Shown in pieces: positions 16,466-23,397 of a DNA stretch of 48,763 bases (its first letter is position 1; each line of letters opens with the position of its first letter). Made by a program: the position numbers and the translations under genes. The DNA comes from an uncultured Clostridia bacterium. Its GTDB lineage: Bacteria; Bacillota; Clostridia; Christensenellales; Aristaeellaceae. The stretch lies in contig CAKTYE010000011.1 of assembly GCA_934631985.1 (NCBI GenBank), positions 1-48,763 on the forward strand, read 5' to 3'. The notes under the pieces are model-generated. The model did no database searches. It was not told the DNA's origin and saw only the letters and a list, made by a program, of their open reading frames with translations.

Positions 16466-18306
16466 CAGGCGTTCACCTCACTTTCTTTGGGAGAGACGGA
16501 GGCGTTCAGTTCCTCCTCCAGCACGTTCTGAATGTTATTGATGCGTTGATACAGGCCGGGACGTGCACAAAGCTCTGCATGCGTACCCTGATCGGCGACC
16601 TTGCCGTCCTCCAGCACCAGAATGAAATCTGCCTGAGACAGGGTCGTAATACGATGGCTGATGATGAGGGTAGTCACGCCCTGTGCACGGTTTTGCAGTG
16701 CAGCACGAATCTGGGCGTCTGTCTCAGTATCCACCGCGGACAGCGAATCGTCAAAAATAAGAATATGGTTGTCCTTCAGCAGTGTCCGTGCAATGGCAAC
16801 ACGCTGCTTCTGACCGCCAGAAAGCGTCACGCCGCGCTCGCCTACCAGTGTGTCCCAACCTTGATCGGCCTTGCTGATAAAGCCCTCAGCGCAGGCGATT
16901 CGTGCAGCGTCTACCACGCGCTCCATGGTAGGCTCCTTTAAGGCAATGCCCACATTGTCGCGGATGGATTTGCTGTACAGGAAAGGCTCCTGCAAGATCA
17001 AGCCCACGTGGCTGCGCAAATAATCGCGATCGATTTTGTTCAGCGGTACGCCGCCGATGGAAATCGTGCCGCTGGTTGGCTCATACAGGCGCTGCATCAG
17101 ATACATCAGCGTGCTTTTGCCGCTGCCCGTACCACCCAGCACGGCGACGGTTTTGCCAGCGGGGATCGTGAAGCTCACATCCTTCAGCACAGGCTCTTCG
17201 TTGTCATAGGCGAAAGAAACATGATCGAACACGATGTCGCCGTGCAGGTCGGGCTTCAGCGCGTTGGGTTCGTCCGGCTCCGCAGGCTCAGAAAGAATGT
17301 CCTGAATGCGCTCCATGGAGATGAGGCTCTTGCCTGCGTCGGACAGGGTGCGTCCCAGCTGACGAATGGGGAAGAGCAGCTGTCCCACATAGGTGGTGAA
17401 GATGATGAGCGTGCCAACAGTGATCTCGCCGCGGCTGGCGTATACAACGCAGATCAGCAGCGTGATCATGGATTGCAGCATGCTCAGCGCATCGCCGCCA
17501 CCCCAGTAGATGGCCAGCAGGTCGTTCAGATGTTTGGCCTTTTTGCGGAAGTCTCCGCTGGCCTCATCGAACTTTTCCACCTCGCGCTGCTGCTGTCCAA
17601 AGGCGCGAACCACACGCACACCCGTCAGATTTTCCTGGAGCACCGCGCTCATTTTGCCCTCGGCTTCGTCCATGACGCGGAAGCCCTTGTGAACGCGCCC
17701 GAAGAACCACATGGCGAACAGGAACAGTGCGGGGATCAAAATCAAGGAGTACAGCGTGATGGACACATTCTTGCCCAGCAGAATGACAAGTGAAAGCGTC
17801 ACCAGCAGCAGGGTATTGACCACTTCCATGATCTGCACGGAAAGGAAACGCCGAATGGTGTCCACATCGCTGGTGCAGCGCTGGATCAGATCGCCCGTAG
17901 CCGCTTTAACATGATAGGAGAAGGGGAGACGCTGCAAGTGGCTGTACAGCTGCTCGCGCAGGGTAAGGGCAATGTTTTCGCTGGCTACTGCGCTCAGTCG
18001 GCCCTTGAAAAAGGTGAAAACGCCGTTGAGCAGATTCAGGCCGACAAGCACCGCGCCCAGAATCCATAGGTTCTCCCGCAGAAAGGCGCGGCCTCCCAGC
18101 GCTTCGATGGGCTGCAGCACCCAGGCGGGAAGCGTGGAGGGTGCGGTACCCAGCACGCTGTCAATGGTTTCCGCCAGCAGAACAGGTGTTGCAAAGCCAA
18201 TCAGCACGATCATGACAGTGCTGATCATGGCGCCCAGAAAGGCCCAGATGTTGCTTTTTACCAGCTCCCACATACAGGCCGCCGGTTTTTTCCGGTTGGG
18301 TTGCAT
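16465..18306 (-). CDS. ABC exporter subunit, degenerate-site half (BmrC-like)
   Basis: A 613-residue half-transporter with a six-helix membrane domain and an ATPase domain: Walker A GGTGSGKST, canonical signature LSGGQKQR, Walker B ILIFDDSLSAVD. The residue after Walker B is Asp instead of the catalytic Glu, the hallmark of the degenerate subunit of heterodimeric exporters such as BmrC and TM287. AGGAGG is 6 bases before the ATG at 18306. The frame stays open upstream, but that stretch crosses an intrinsic terminator and has no ribosome-binding site. Expression probably depends on read-through of that terminator (see the leader ORF and attenuator entries). Confidence 0.93.
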   Translation of the reverse strand: MQPNRKKPAACMWELVKSNIWAFLGAMISTVMIVLIGFATPVLLAETIDSVLGTAPSTLPAWVLQPIEALGGRAFLRENLWILGAVLVGLNLLNGVFTFFKGRLSAVASENIALTLREQLYSHLQRLPFSYHVKAATGDLIQRCTSDVDTIRRFLSVQIMEVVNTLLLVTLSLVILLGKNVSITLYSLILIPALFLFAMWFFGRVHKGFRVMDEAEGKMSAVLQENLTGVRVVRAFGQQQREVEKFDEASGDFRKKAKHLNDLLAIYWGGGDALSMLQSMITLLICVVYASRGEITVGTLIIFTTYVGQLLFPIRQLGRTLSDAGKSLISMERIQDILSEPAEPDEPNALKPDLHGDIVFDHVSFAYDNEEPVLKDVSFTIPAGKTVAVLGGTGSGKSTLMYLMQRLYEPTSGTISIGGVPLNKIDRDYLRSHVGLILQEPFLYSKSIRDNVGIALKEPTMERVVDAARIACAEGFISKADQGWDTLVGERGVTLSGGQKQRVAIARTLLKDNHILIFDDSLSAVDTETDAQIRAALQNRAQGVTTLIISHRITTLSQADFILVLEDGKVADQGTHAELCARPGLYQRINNIQNVLEEELNASVSPKESEVNA

Positions 18307-18382
18307 AGTATCCTCCTTGAAAATTGTCGTTGCCAGACGGCGTGGAACGAGCCGCGCCGGAGGAAGTGAAAGAGAAAAATAT

Positions 18383-18421
18383 AAAAAAGCATCGGCTGCG
18401 AAGCTTGTCCGCAGCCGATGC
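18383..18421 (-). terminator. Attenuator-type intrinsic terminator in the ABC exporter leader
   Basis: A perfect 12-bp stem (18389-18400 against 18410-18421; GCATCGGCTGCG arm) with a 9-base loop, followed on the minus strand by six T. It lies between the promoter at 18605-18634 and the first exporter start at 18306, so full-length transcripts must pass it. It begins 31 bases after the stop of the small leader ORF. Confidence 0.85.
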
Positions 18422-18452
18422 GAATAGTCACCTGATTCAGGCCATGAAAAGC

Positions 18453-18548
18453 CTACGAACGGGTGCGCAAAAGGCCGCAGAAAGACATGCAAACAGCATT
18501 CCCGTCTGCATACAGGGCAAAGGTCTTCACGTAATCCAAGATGGTCAT
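18453..18548 (-). CDS. 31-residue leader peptide ORF upstream of the ABC exporter
   Basis: A small ORF (starts MTILDYVKTFALYADG, ends GLLRTRS) with an excellent AAGGAGG site 8 bases upstream of its ATG, in the leader between promoter and terminator. A segment covering its ribosome-binding site (GGCCGCAGAA, plus-strand 18551-18560) is perfectly complementary to a segment inside the ORF (18473-18482), so its own hairpin could form when ribosomes are absent. Position and architecture match BmrB, the leader peptide that controls the B. subtilis BmrCD exporter by ribosome-mediated attenuation. The sequence itself is not recognisably related to any known peptide. Confidence 0.7.
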   Translation of the reverse strand: MTILDYVKTFALYADGNAVCMSFCGLLRTRS

Positions 18549-18604
18549 TGTTCTGCGGCCTCCTTTCTCAAAATATTTTGGGAGCAATGCTCACAACAGT
18601 TGCT

Positions 18605-18634
18605 AGTATACTGTATCAAGCGACTGTTCGTCAA
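18605..18634 (-). promoter_or_regulatory. Promoter of the ABC exporter operon
   Basis: On the minus strand TTGACG (18634-18629) and TATACT (18610-18605) with an 18-base spacer. It lies about 300 bases upstream of the first transporter start, leaving room for the leader ORF and attenuator. Confidence 0.75.
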
Positions 18635-18712
18635 GCATTTTTTTGCAAATAAGGGAATTTCGTTCAAAAACAGGCGATCGCCCGCCAAAACGAGGAACGG
18701 CGGCGCTGCATC

Positions 18713-19906
18713 TCAGCATTCTTCCAGCGCCTCGCGGTAGAACTGGTCCATTTCCGCCTGCGTGGGGAACACTGCTACAAACATGCGGTTGCCCATGGCT
18801 CCGCTCAACGCATCGGGAATGCGGGTCACCATGCGCATTTGCGGGGCGTAGCGCTCCAGCAGCGCGTCATCGTTCAGGCGGAACGGCTTGCCGTCCCGCC
18901 GCCCCAGGAAGGCACAGAAGGCATGCTCGCCCTCCGCTTTGGTGGAATGGTCAAAGGCAATCATGTCTGCCCAAATTTTGTAAACGTCCGTGCTGTTGGC
19001 AAAGTTCATCATGTCGGGCGTGAAGCCGCCGCAGGGCCGCATGTTGACCTCCAGCGCCACCACATCGCCCTTTTTACCCATGCCCGGCTGATCCTGTGTC
19101 AAACGGAAGAATTCAAAATGCACAAAGCGGCTCTTTACGCCAAAGCTCTTGACGGTGGCGCGGCCCGCTTGGCGCGTGTCCTCCGGCAGATCCTTGACGA
19201 TATAGTAAATGGAGTTGTCATTGTCGTTTACAATGTCCATGATGGAGAAGGGCGTTACATTGCCGGTCTCAAAAATCGGCTCGCCCTCTGCATTGATGAT
19301 CGCATCATAAGAGTTGACTTCCGCATAGATGAACTCCTCCATGATGTAGCCGACGTTTGGCTCCTTCTGGGCCAGAAATTCTCCAAGGTCGCTGTCGCTT
19401 TCCAGCTTATAGGTGTGGGACGCGCCTACGCCATTGTCCGGCTTTACCACCACAGGGTAGCCTACCTCATCAATGAACGCACGGCAGCCGTCAAAATCAT
19501 CCACCATGTGATAGCGCGCCACCGGGATACCCGCCTTGCGATAGTATTCCTTCATGTGGGACTTATACTTGATGCGGGGCATATCCTCCACCTGGAAGCC
19601 GCTGGCGATATGGAAATCTGTGCGAAGCATTGCATCGCGCTCCAGCCAATATTCGTTATTGCTTTCCAGCCAGTCAATGCGTCCATATTTGAAGATAAAG
19701 AAAGCCACGGCCCGGTAAACCTCGTCATAGTTTTCCAGACTGCCGACCTTGAAATATTCATCCAGGCTGTTTTTCAATTCGCCGGAAAGCTCGTCATACG
19801 GCTGATCGCCAATGCCCAGCACCCGCAGGCCGTTGTTTTTCAGCTCCCGGCAAAACTGCCAGTAGTTGGTGGGAAAATTCGGAGAGATGAATACGAAGTT
19901 CTTCAT
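18713..19906 (-). CDS. ATP-grasp domain ligase (carboxylate-amine ligase-like)
   Basis: A 397-residue ATP-grasp protein. It begins with a Rossmann-like pre-ATP domain (MKNFVFISPNFPTNYWQFC, then GLRVLGIGDQPYDEL). The ATP-binding part shows YPVVVKPDNGVGASHTYKLE and YIMEEFIYAEVNSYDAI, and a metal/ATP end VALEVNMRPCGGFTPDMMN. Such enzymes activate a carboxylate as acyl-phosphate and join it to an amine; the substrates here are unknown. The ATG at 19906 is preferred over 19915 because AAGGCGG lies 10 bases before it. It is third in an operon behind two esterases, suggesting one small-molecule pathway. Confidence 0.85.
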   Translation of the reverse strand: MKNFVFISPNFPTNYWQFCRELKNNGLRVLGIGDQPYDELSGELKNSLDEYFKVGSLENYDEVYRAVAFFIFKYGRIDWLESNNEYWLERDAMLRTDFHIASGFQVEDMPRIKYKSHMKEYYRKAGIPVARYHMVDDFDGCRAFIDEVGYPVVVKPDNGVGASHTYKLESDSDLGEFLAQKEPNVGYIMEEFIYAEVNSYDAIINAEGEPIFETGNVTPFSIMDIVNDNDNSIYYIVKDLPEDTRQAGRATVKSFGVKSRFVHFEFFRLTQDQPGMGKKGDVVALEVNMRPCGGFTPDMMNFANSTDVYKIWADMIAFDHSTKAEGEHAFCAFLGRRDGKPFRLNDDALLERYAPQMRMVTRIPDALSGAMGNRMFVAVFPTQAEMDQFYREALEEC

Positions 19907-19949
19907 AGGTGTCATACCGCCTTTGCTATTGAATGAAATGAAGGGAGGC

Positions 19950-20702
19950 TCAGCCCAGCAGATGGGGGACGAAGTAGGCAACCTGTTTATACCACCAGTC
20001 CCAATCATGGGCGCAGTCATAGCCCCAGAAGTCCACCCACAGGCCCAGATGCTTTTCAGCGTTCAGCTCTGCAATGCGCCGCGTGGTCTCCGGCATTTCC
20101 CAAGGCCCCTGACCAACGCAGATGATACCCCGGTGCTGGCGATATTCTTGTGCAAAAGGATGATCCGCAGGCATGCCCGCCAGGTAATCCACCGGGGAAT
20201 TGCGGTAGACCACCTCATCCATGTAATCGCCAAAGCCATAGGACGCAGTGTAGATACCACTCAGGGCCAGCATGCTGTCAAAGAGCGCGGGGAAGCGGAA
20301 AAACAGGTTTGCCGCATGCAGCGCGCCCAGGCTGCATCCAAAGGCCAGCACGCCGGGATAGTCCGTCCAGCCGTTGCGCTGATTCACCATATCCCGCATG
20401 AAGGGAACCAGCTCATCGGTGATGAAGTGCAGCCACTGCTCATAACGGCGAATGCGCCAGAAGGGATCGCCCTCCGTGTTGGACCAGGTTTCCTGGTCAA
20501 TGGTGTCAATGGAGAATACCATGTACTGGCCTGCCTCAATGAAAGGGGCCCAGGCGTCCGTCATGTGAAAATTCTCGAAATCGAAGAAGCGTCCGTTTTG
20601 GCAGGGAATGAACAGCATGGGACGGCCTGCGTGACCGTAGACCTTGACCTCCATGTCCCGGCCCAGGGCAGGGCTGAATTGCTTGAAATACTGCGTTTCC
20701 AT
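19950..20702 (-). CDS. Alpha/beta-hydrolase esterase (esterase D/PF00756-like), second copy
   Basis: A 250-residue cytosolic hydrolase with no signal peptide. The nucleophile elbow is GCSLG, with Ser124. Other conserved blocks are GRPMLFIPCQNGRFFDFE near the N terminus and FWGYDCAHDWDWW near the C terminus, where the histidine (CAHDW) fits the catalytic triad. The family includes esterase D, enterochelin esterase and acyltransferases. The start 9 bases after the stop of the first esterase, with no intervening promoter, indicates an operon. The substrate is unknown; the small, tryptophan-rich C terminus suggests an aromatic or hydrophobic ligand only by inference. Confidence 0.88.
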   Translation of the reverse strand: METQYFKQFSPALGRDMEVKVYGHAGRPMLFIPCQNGRFFDFENFHMTDAWAPFIEAGQYMVFSIDTIDQETWSNTEGDPFWRIRRYEQWLHFITDELVPFMRDMVNQRNGWTDYPGVLAFGCSLGALHAANLFFRFPALFDSMLALSGIYTASYGFGDYMDEVVYRNSPVDYLAGMPADHPFAQEYRQHRGIICVGQGPWEMPETTRRIAELNAEKHLGLWVDFWGYDCAHDWDWWYKQVAYFVPHLLG

Positions 20703-20710
20703 GACTTTTC

Positions 20711-21478
20711 TTACGACCTTTCGTACAGCAGCGTTTGTATCATGAAGGGAAGCTGTTCTTCCCAGCAGGCCTCGCAATGGTCGCCGTTGGGAACGATGCG
20801 GCTGTTGACCAGTAGTCCCTTTTCCATCAGCCGCATGGTCATTTGGCTGAAGATGTGCAGCATGCCTGGGTGATTCGCCATCTCCCGGGAGCCGTAATCC
20901 ATGTACAGCACAGTGTCCGGCGCAATGCTGCTTTCGCGGATCAGCCGATTCATGCGGGATGCGCATACCCAGACTGAGGGAGAAAGCGCCGCCGCCCGGG
21001 AGAAAACCTCGTTATAGGCCAGCAGGGCGTAAAGGCTCATCAGCCCGCCCATGGAGCTTCCGCCGATGAAGGTCGCTTCCCGCATGGGCAGGGTGGGGTA
21101 GTGTGCGTCAATATAGGGCTTGAACTCCTTCGTCAGCCATTCCATGGTCAGCCTGCCGCGCCCAAAGACGCGGCCCGGCCCCTCGGCCTGAAAGGTAAAA
21201 GGCGCATATTCAGACAAACGACCGTTATTCGGCGCATGATTGCATTCCACCGCAGCAACGATCAGCGGCGCTTGCACACGGTCCAAATACGCCTGCATGT
21301 CCCAGCTTTTGCCGTAGGTCGCATCACTGTCAAAAAAGACGTTATGCCCATCGAACATGTACAGCACGGGATAGCGTGCCTCCGGCTCCTGCGCGATGGC
21401 ATCGGGAACGTAGACATAGGCCCGGCGCTCCTGGGAGCCAGTCAGCCGAGGCAGGGTGACGGGAAAAACTTCAACCAC
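20711..21478 (-). CDS. Alpha/beta-hydrolase esterase (enterochelin esterase/PF00756-like), first copy
   Basis: A 255-residue hydrolase beginning VEVFPVTLPRLTGSQERRAY. It contains PVLYMFDGHNVFFD, an oxyanion-hole-type segment typical of the Fes/esterase D group, the nucleophile elbow GGSSMGG (Ser142), and a late histidine in NGDHCEACWEEQLP for the triad. It has no signal peptide, so it acts in the cytoplasm. A GTG start at 21478 is chosen because AGAAGG lies 7 bases upstream; the ATG at 21550 would lie inside the promoter. It is the first gene of the esterase-esterase-ATP-grasp operon and differs clearly in sequence from the second esterase. Confidence 0.87.
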   Translation of the reverse strand: MVEVFPVTLPRLTGSQERRAYVYVPDAIAQEPEARYPVLYMFDGHNVFFDSDATYGKSWDMQAYLDRVQAPLIVAAVECNHAPNNGRLSEYAPFTFQAEGPGRVFGRGRLTMEWLTKEFKPYIDAHYPTLPMREATFIGGSSMGGLMSLYALLAYNEVFSRAAALSPSVWVCASRMNRLIRESSIAPDTVLYMDYGSREMANHPGMLHIFSQMTMRLMEKGLLVNSRIVPNGDHCEACWEEQLPFMIQTLLYERS

Positions 21479-21521
21479 AAAAAAGCCTTCTCTCCTGCGC
21501 AATAAACCATTTTGAGCATTT

Positions 21522-21550
21522 ATTGTAACACACCTTACGATGTGAAACAA
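21522..21550 (-). promoter_or_regulatory. Promoter of the esterase/ATP-grasp operon
   Basis: Minus-strand TTGTTT (21550-21545) and TACAAT (21527-21522) with a 17-base spacer. A perfect 9-bp inverted repeat, CTCCTGCGC (21492-21500) and GCGCAGGAG (21551-21559), brackets it; the inner copy also overlaps the ribosome-binding region of the first gene. Confidence 0.65.
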
Positions 21551-21646
21551 GCGCAGGAGCAGAAGGCTGCTGCATTTCTGTCGTTTTTCCCAGAGGTGAA
21601 AAACAGGGTAGACATGAAAGAAAACGGTTTTGGACAGGCTGCGGCT

Positions 21647-21823
21647 TCAGTCGTCGCTTCGCCAGCATTCATTGCGGGCGCTTCCGTCGCGATAGGTGGG
21701 GCTGTAGGCGTCCTCCAGCTCCGGCTCATCCTGGGTGTCAAGACCCTGATCGTAAGCATCCTGGGGCTTCAGGGGCAGGGGTTCATCCTCGTGATTGCGG
21801 GGTGTAGGCATCGTATTAACCAT
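21647..21823 (-). CDS. Small acidic hypothetical protein (58 aa)
   Basis: A short, very hydrophilic and acidic protein rich in Asp, Glu, Pro and Gln (PTPRNHEDEPLPLKPQDAYD, then DTQDEPELEDAYSP), ending NECWRSDD. No membrane or signal segment and no recognisable family. Two in-frame starts are possible: ATG at 21823 with AAGGA about 5 bases upstream, or ATG at 21811 giving 54 residues. An extended -10 element (TGATACAAT, -10 at 21845-21850) lies just upstream, which together with the ribosome-binding site supports a real gene. The stop lies about 100 bases before the promoter of the esterase operon on the same strand. Confidence 0.6.
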   Translation of the reverse strand: MVNTMPTPRNHEDEPLPLKPQDAYDQGLDTQDEPELEDAYSPTYRDGSARNECWRSDD

Positions 21824-21844
21824 CCTTTCCTTGCGGCTGCTCTT

Positions 21845-21850
21845 ATTGTA
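21845..21850 (-). promoter_or_regulatory. Extended -10 promoter element for the 58-aa gene
   Basis: Minus-strand TGATACAAT gives an extended -10 (TACAAT at 21850-21845). No convincing -35 is seen at 16-18 bases, as is usual for extended -10 promoters. Confidence 0.5.
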
Positions 21851-21901
21851 TCACATTTCTGTAAAAATAAACACAGCCGAGGCATAAAAACCTTTCGCCG
21901 C

Positions 21902-22558
21902 TTAGGGGATCCGCGGCTGCGGATACAGCGGCAGCTCAGGGCATACAGGCTTGGGGACGCCCACCATGCAAGGTTCCCAGCGGGTCATGTAAAGTTCTGC
22001 CAGCACCTCCAGCTCCGCCTGGAAGGATGTGTCACAGCTGGCGGATGCGCATTGCACAAGGCGCACACAGGGGAAAATGCTCAGGCTGTTGCGCCAGCAT
22101 TCGCAGGCGGGAAAGGTCAACCGCATGGCCGCTTCCAGCGGAAGCATGGCATGGGCCGTGTAAGTGCAGCCATTGGCATCGCGCACCTGACAATCCAGCG
22201 GCAGGGTCAAGGCAAGGCACAGCCGACGCTGATCGGAGGTGGAAAGTATCTCCCAGGCCACGGGCGGGCAGCCAACGCGCACCTGCGTAAGCGTCAGCGG
22301 CGCAGATACACAGTCAGGCAGGTCCTGCAGCTCCAGCACAGCGCAGTGACGGCGAAGCCACAGCCGTTCGCTGGCAAGAATACGAGGCAGCAGGAAGCCC
22401 TTGGGCGGAAATGGATACGGCTTCTCCGCACACATTCCGCAGGGGGAGGTGCAGGGGCAGGGGGAAGCGCCGCCGCGGCAGCGCTCGCACTGACAGTCTG
22501 CCGGATGGCAGCAAGGGGGCCGCTGGATGGGTCTTGAACATCCGGGATCATGTTGCAT
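21902..22558 (-). CDS. Cysteine-rich hypothetical protein, possibly spore- or surface-associated
   Basis: A 218-residue protein I do not recognise. The first 43 residues carry ten cysteines (CSRP, PPCCHPADCQCERC, PCPCTSPCGMC) with many prolines, like metal-binding or disulfide-cross-linked tails. A domain follows with alternating hydrophobic strands (LCLALTLPLDCQVRDANGCT, ECWRNSLSIFPCVRLVQC) and further cysteines. There is no signal peptide. AGGAGGG sits 6-7 bases before the ATG. High cysteine content, cytoplasmic expression and the neighbouring Tyr/Cys-rich small protein resemble spore-coat or exosporium proteins, but that is inference only. Confidence 0.75.
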   Translation of the reverse strand: MQHDPGCSRPIQRPPCCHPADCQCERCRGGASPCPCTSPCGMCAEKPYPFPPKGFLLPRILASERLWLRRHCAVLELQDLPDCVSAPLTLTQVRVGCPPVAWEILSTSDQRRLCLALTLPLDCQVRDANGCTYTAHAMLPLEAAMRLTFPACECWRNSLSIFPCVRLVQCASASCDTSFQAELEVLAELYMTRWEPCMVGVPKPVCPELPLYPQPRIP

Positions 22559-22623
22559 GAATTTCCCTCCTTTGGCAAGGTCGTTCTCCCTGTCAGGCTA
22601 TGCCTGGAGAAAAGGCTGGGTGC

Positions 22624-22664
22624 AAAAAACGGGACGGGAGCGTCCGTCTGAACACTCCGTCCCG
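22624..22664 (-). terminator. Intrinsic terminator after the 74-aa gene
   Basis: A GC-rich hairpin (CGGGACGGGAGCGT at 22630-22643 against 22652-22664, one bulge and one wobble) followed on the minus strand by six T (22629-22624). It separates the two cysteine-rich genes, so they are probably transcribed separately or with read-through. Confidence 0.75.
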
Positions 22665-22676
22665 CGCAGATCATAT

Positions 22677-22901
22677 CTACCGACGGCAGCAGGGATGCTC
22701 CCGCACCGGGTAACAGTGGATGTGGCAATCGCCATAACCGGAAGCGACACAGCGCCACACCTGTCCGCTGGCCCCGCGGTAGCGTCCACAGGCGGACTGC
22801 TGCTGTGCTGTGTAGGTCGGCAGGGCATAAGAGCTGCTTACGCCAAACTGCGTTGCATAAGGCTGCTGCACATACATTTCATAAAAACGTGTGTTATCCA
22901 T
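22677..22901 (-). CDS. Small Tyr/Gln/Cys-rich hypothetical protein (74 aa)
   Basis: A 74-residue protein starting MDNTRFYEMYVQQPYATQFG. It is rich in Tyr, Gln, Ser and, near the C terminus, Cys (SACGRYR, WRCVASGYGDCHIHC, EHPCCRR). No signal peptide or membrane segment. AAGGAGG lies 10 bases before the ATG, and a strong terminator follows, so it looks like a real single-gene unit. Composition resembles small coat or crust proteins of spores (tyrosine and cysteine cross-linking), but no family is recognised and no sporulation promoter could be identified with confidence. Confidence 0.7.
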   Translation of the reverse strand: MDNTRFYEMYVQQPYATQFGVSSSYALPTYTAQQQSACGRYRGASGQVWRCVASGYGDCHIHCYPVREHPCCRR

Positions 22902-22973
22902 ACAATTCGTTCCTCCTTGCACCATGGAAGGCGTATGCCTTCGCTTTCATACTATGCGCGGCACGCCGCAAGG

Positions 22974-23000
22974 GAAACAAAAATCCCGGCAAGAGCCGGG
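22974..23000 (-). terminator. Intrinsic terminator of the nadD-rsfS transcript
   Basis: CCCGGC (22985-22990) pairs with GCCGGG (22995-23000) around an AAGA loop; on the minus strand the stem is followed by ATTTTTGTTT. It lies 18 bases past the rsfS stop. Confidence 0.8.
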
Positions 23001-23018
23001 AAAAAAGCGATGCTGTTT

Positions 23019-23384
23019 TTAATCCTCCACCGTCTGGTCAAAGGGCAGGATCAGCCGATTGCTGCCATCCTCCCAGAGCCGTTCCAGATTGTAGTAGGCA
23101 CGATCCTCCTGATGGAAGATATGCACCAGAATGGAGCCGTAGTCCATGACGATCCAGCGCCCCTCAGCAGCGCCTTCGCTTCGGCGCAGGTTCCACCCGG
23201 CCTCCGCCATTTTTTCATCGACCTCGTCCGCTAGCGCTTTCACCTGTGTGGTGGTGCGGCCTGATGCAATGACCATGTAGTCGGTAATGACGGTCAGGTG
23301 CGACACATTCAGGGCAATAATGTCCTTCGCCTTTTTATCATAAAGCCAGGAGCCGATAGCTTGGGCCAGCGCGTCGTCGGTCAT
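23019..23384 (-). CDS. rsfS: Ribosome silencing factor RsfS
   Basis: A 121-residue RsfS/YbeB/DUF143 protein that binds ribosomal protein L14 (uL14) and blocks subunit joining in starved cells. Family blocks are KKAKDIIALNVSHLTVITDY, VIASGRTTTQVKALADEV and WIVMDYGSILVHIFHQEDRA ending YYNLERLWEDG. The ATG at 23384 has AAGGAGG 8 bases upstream; an in-frame ATG further up would overlap nadD-yqeK. It follows the nadD-yqeK gene by 13 bases, the usual nadD-yqeK-rsfS order of Firmicutes. Confidence 0.95.
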   Translation of the reverse strand: MTDDALAQAIGSWLYDKKAKDIIALNVSHLTVITDYMVIASGRTTTQVKALADEVDEKMAEAGWNLRRSEGAAEGRWIVMDYGSILVHIFHQEDRAYYNLERLWEDGSNRLILPFDQTVED

Positions 23385-23397
23385 GGGTTCATCCTCC

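Noticed and set aside
18307..18492. Upstream extension of the first ABC exporter subunit
   Set aside because: The frame is open to 18492 but has no ribosome-binding site and would translate the attenuator hairpin; ATG 18306 has AGGAGG.
18673..18695. GGCGATCGCC palindrome as terminator of the ATP-grasp operon
   Set aside because: The palindrome leaves no loop, and the alternative hairpin has only a 4-bp stem, although a T-run follows. Too weak to call.
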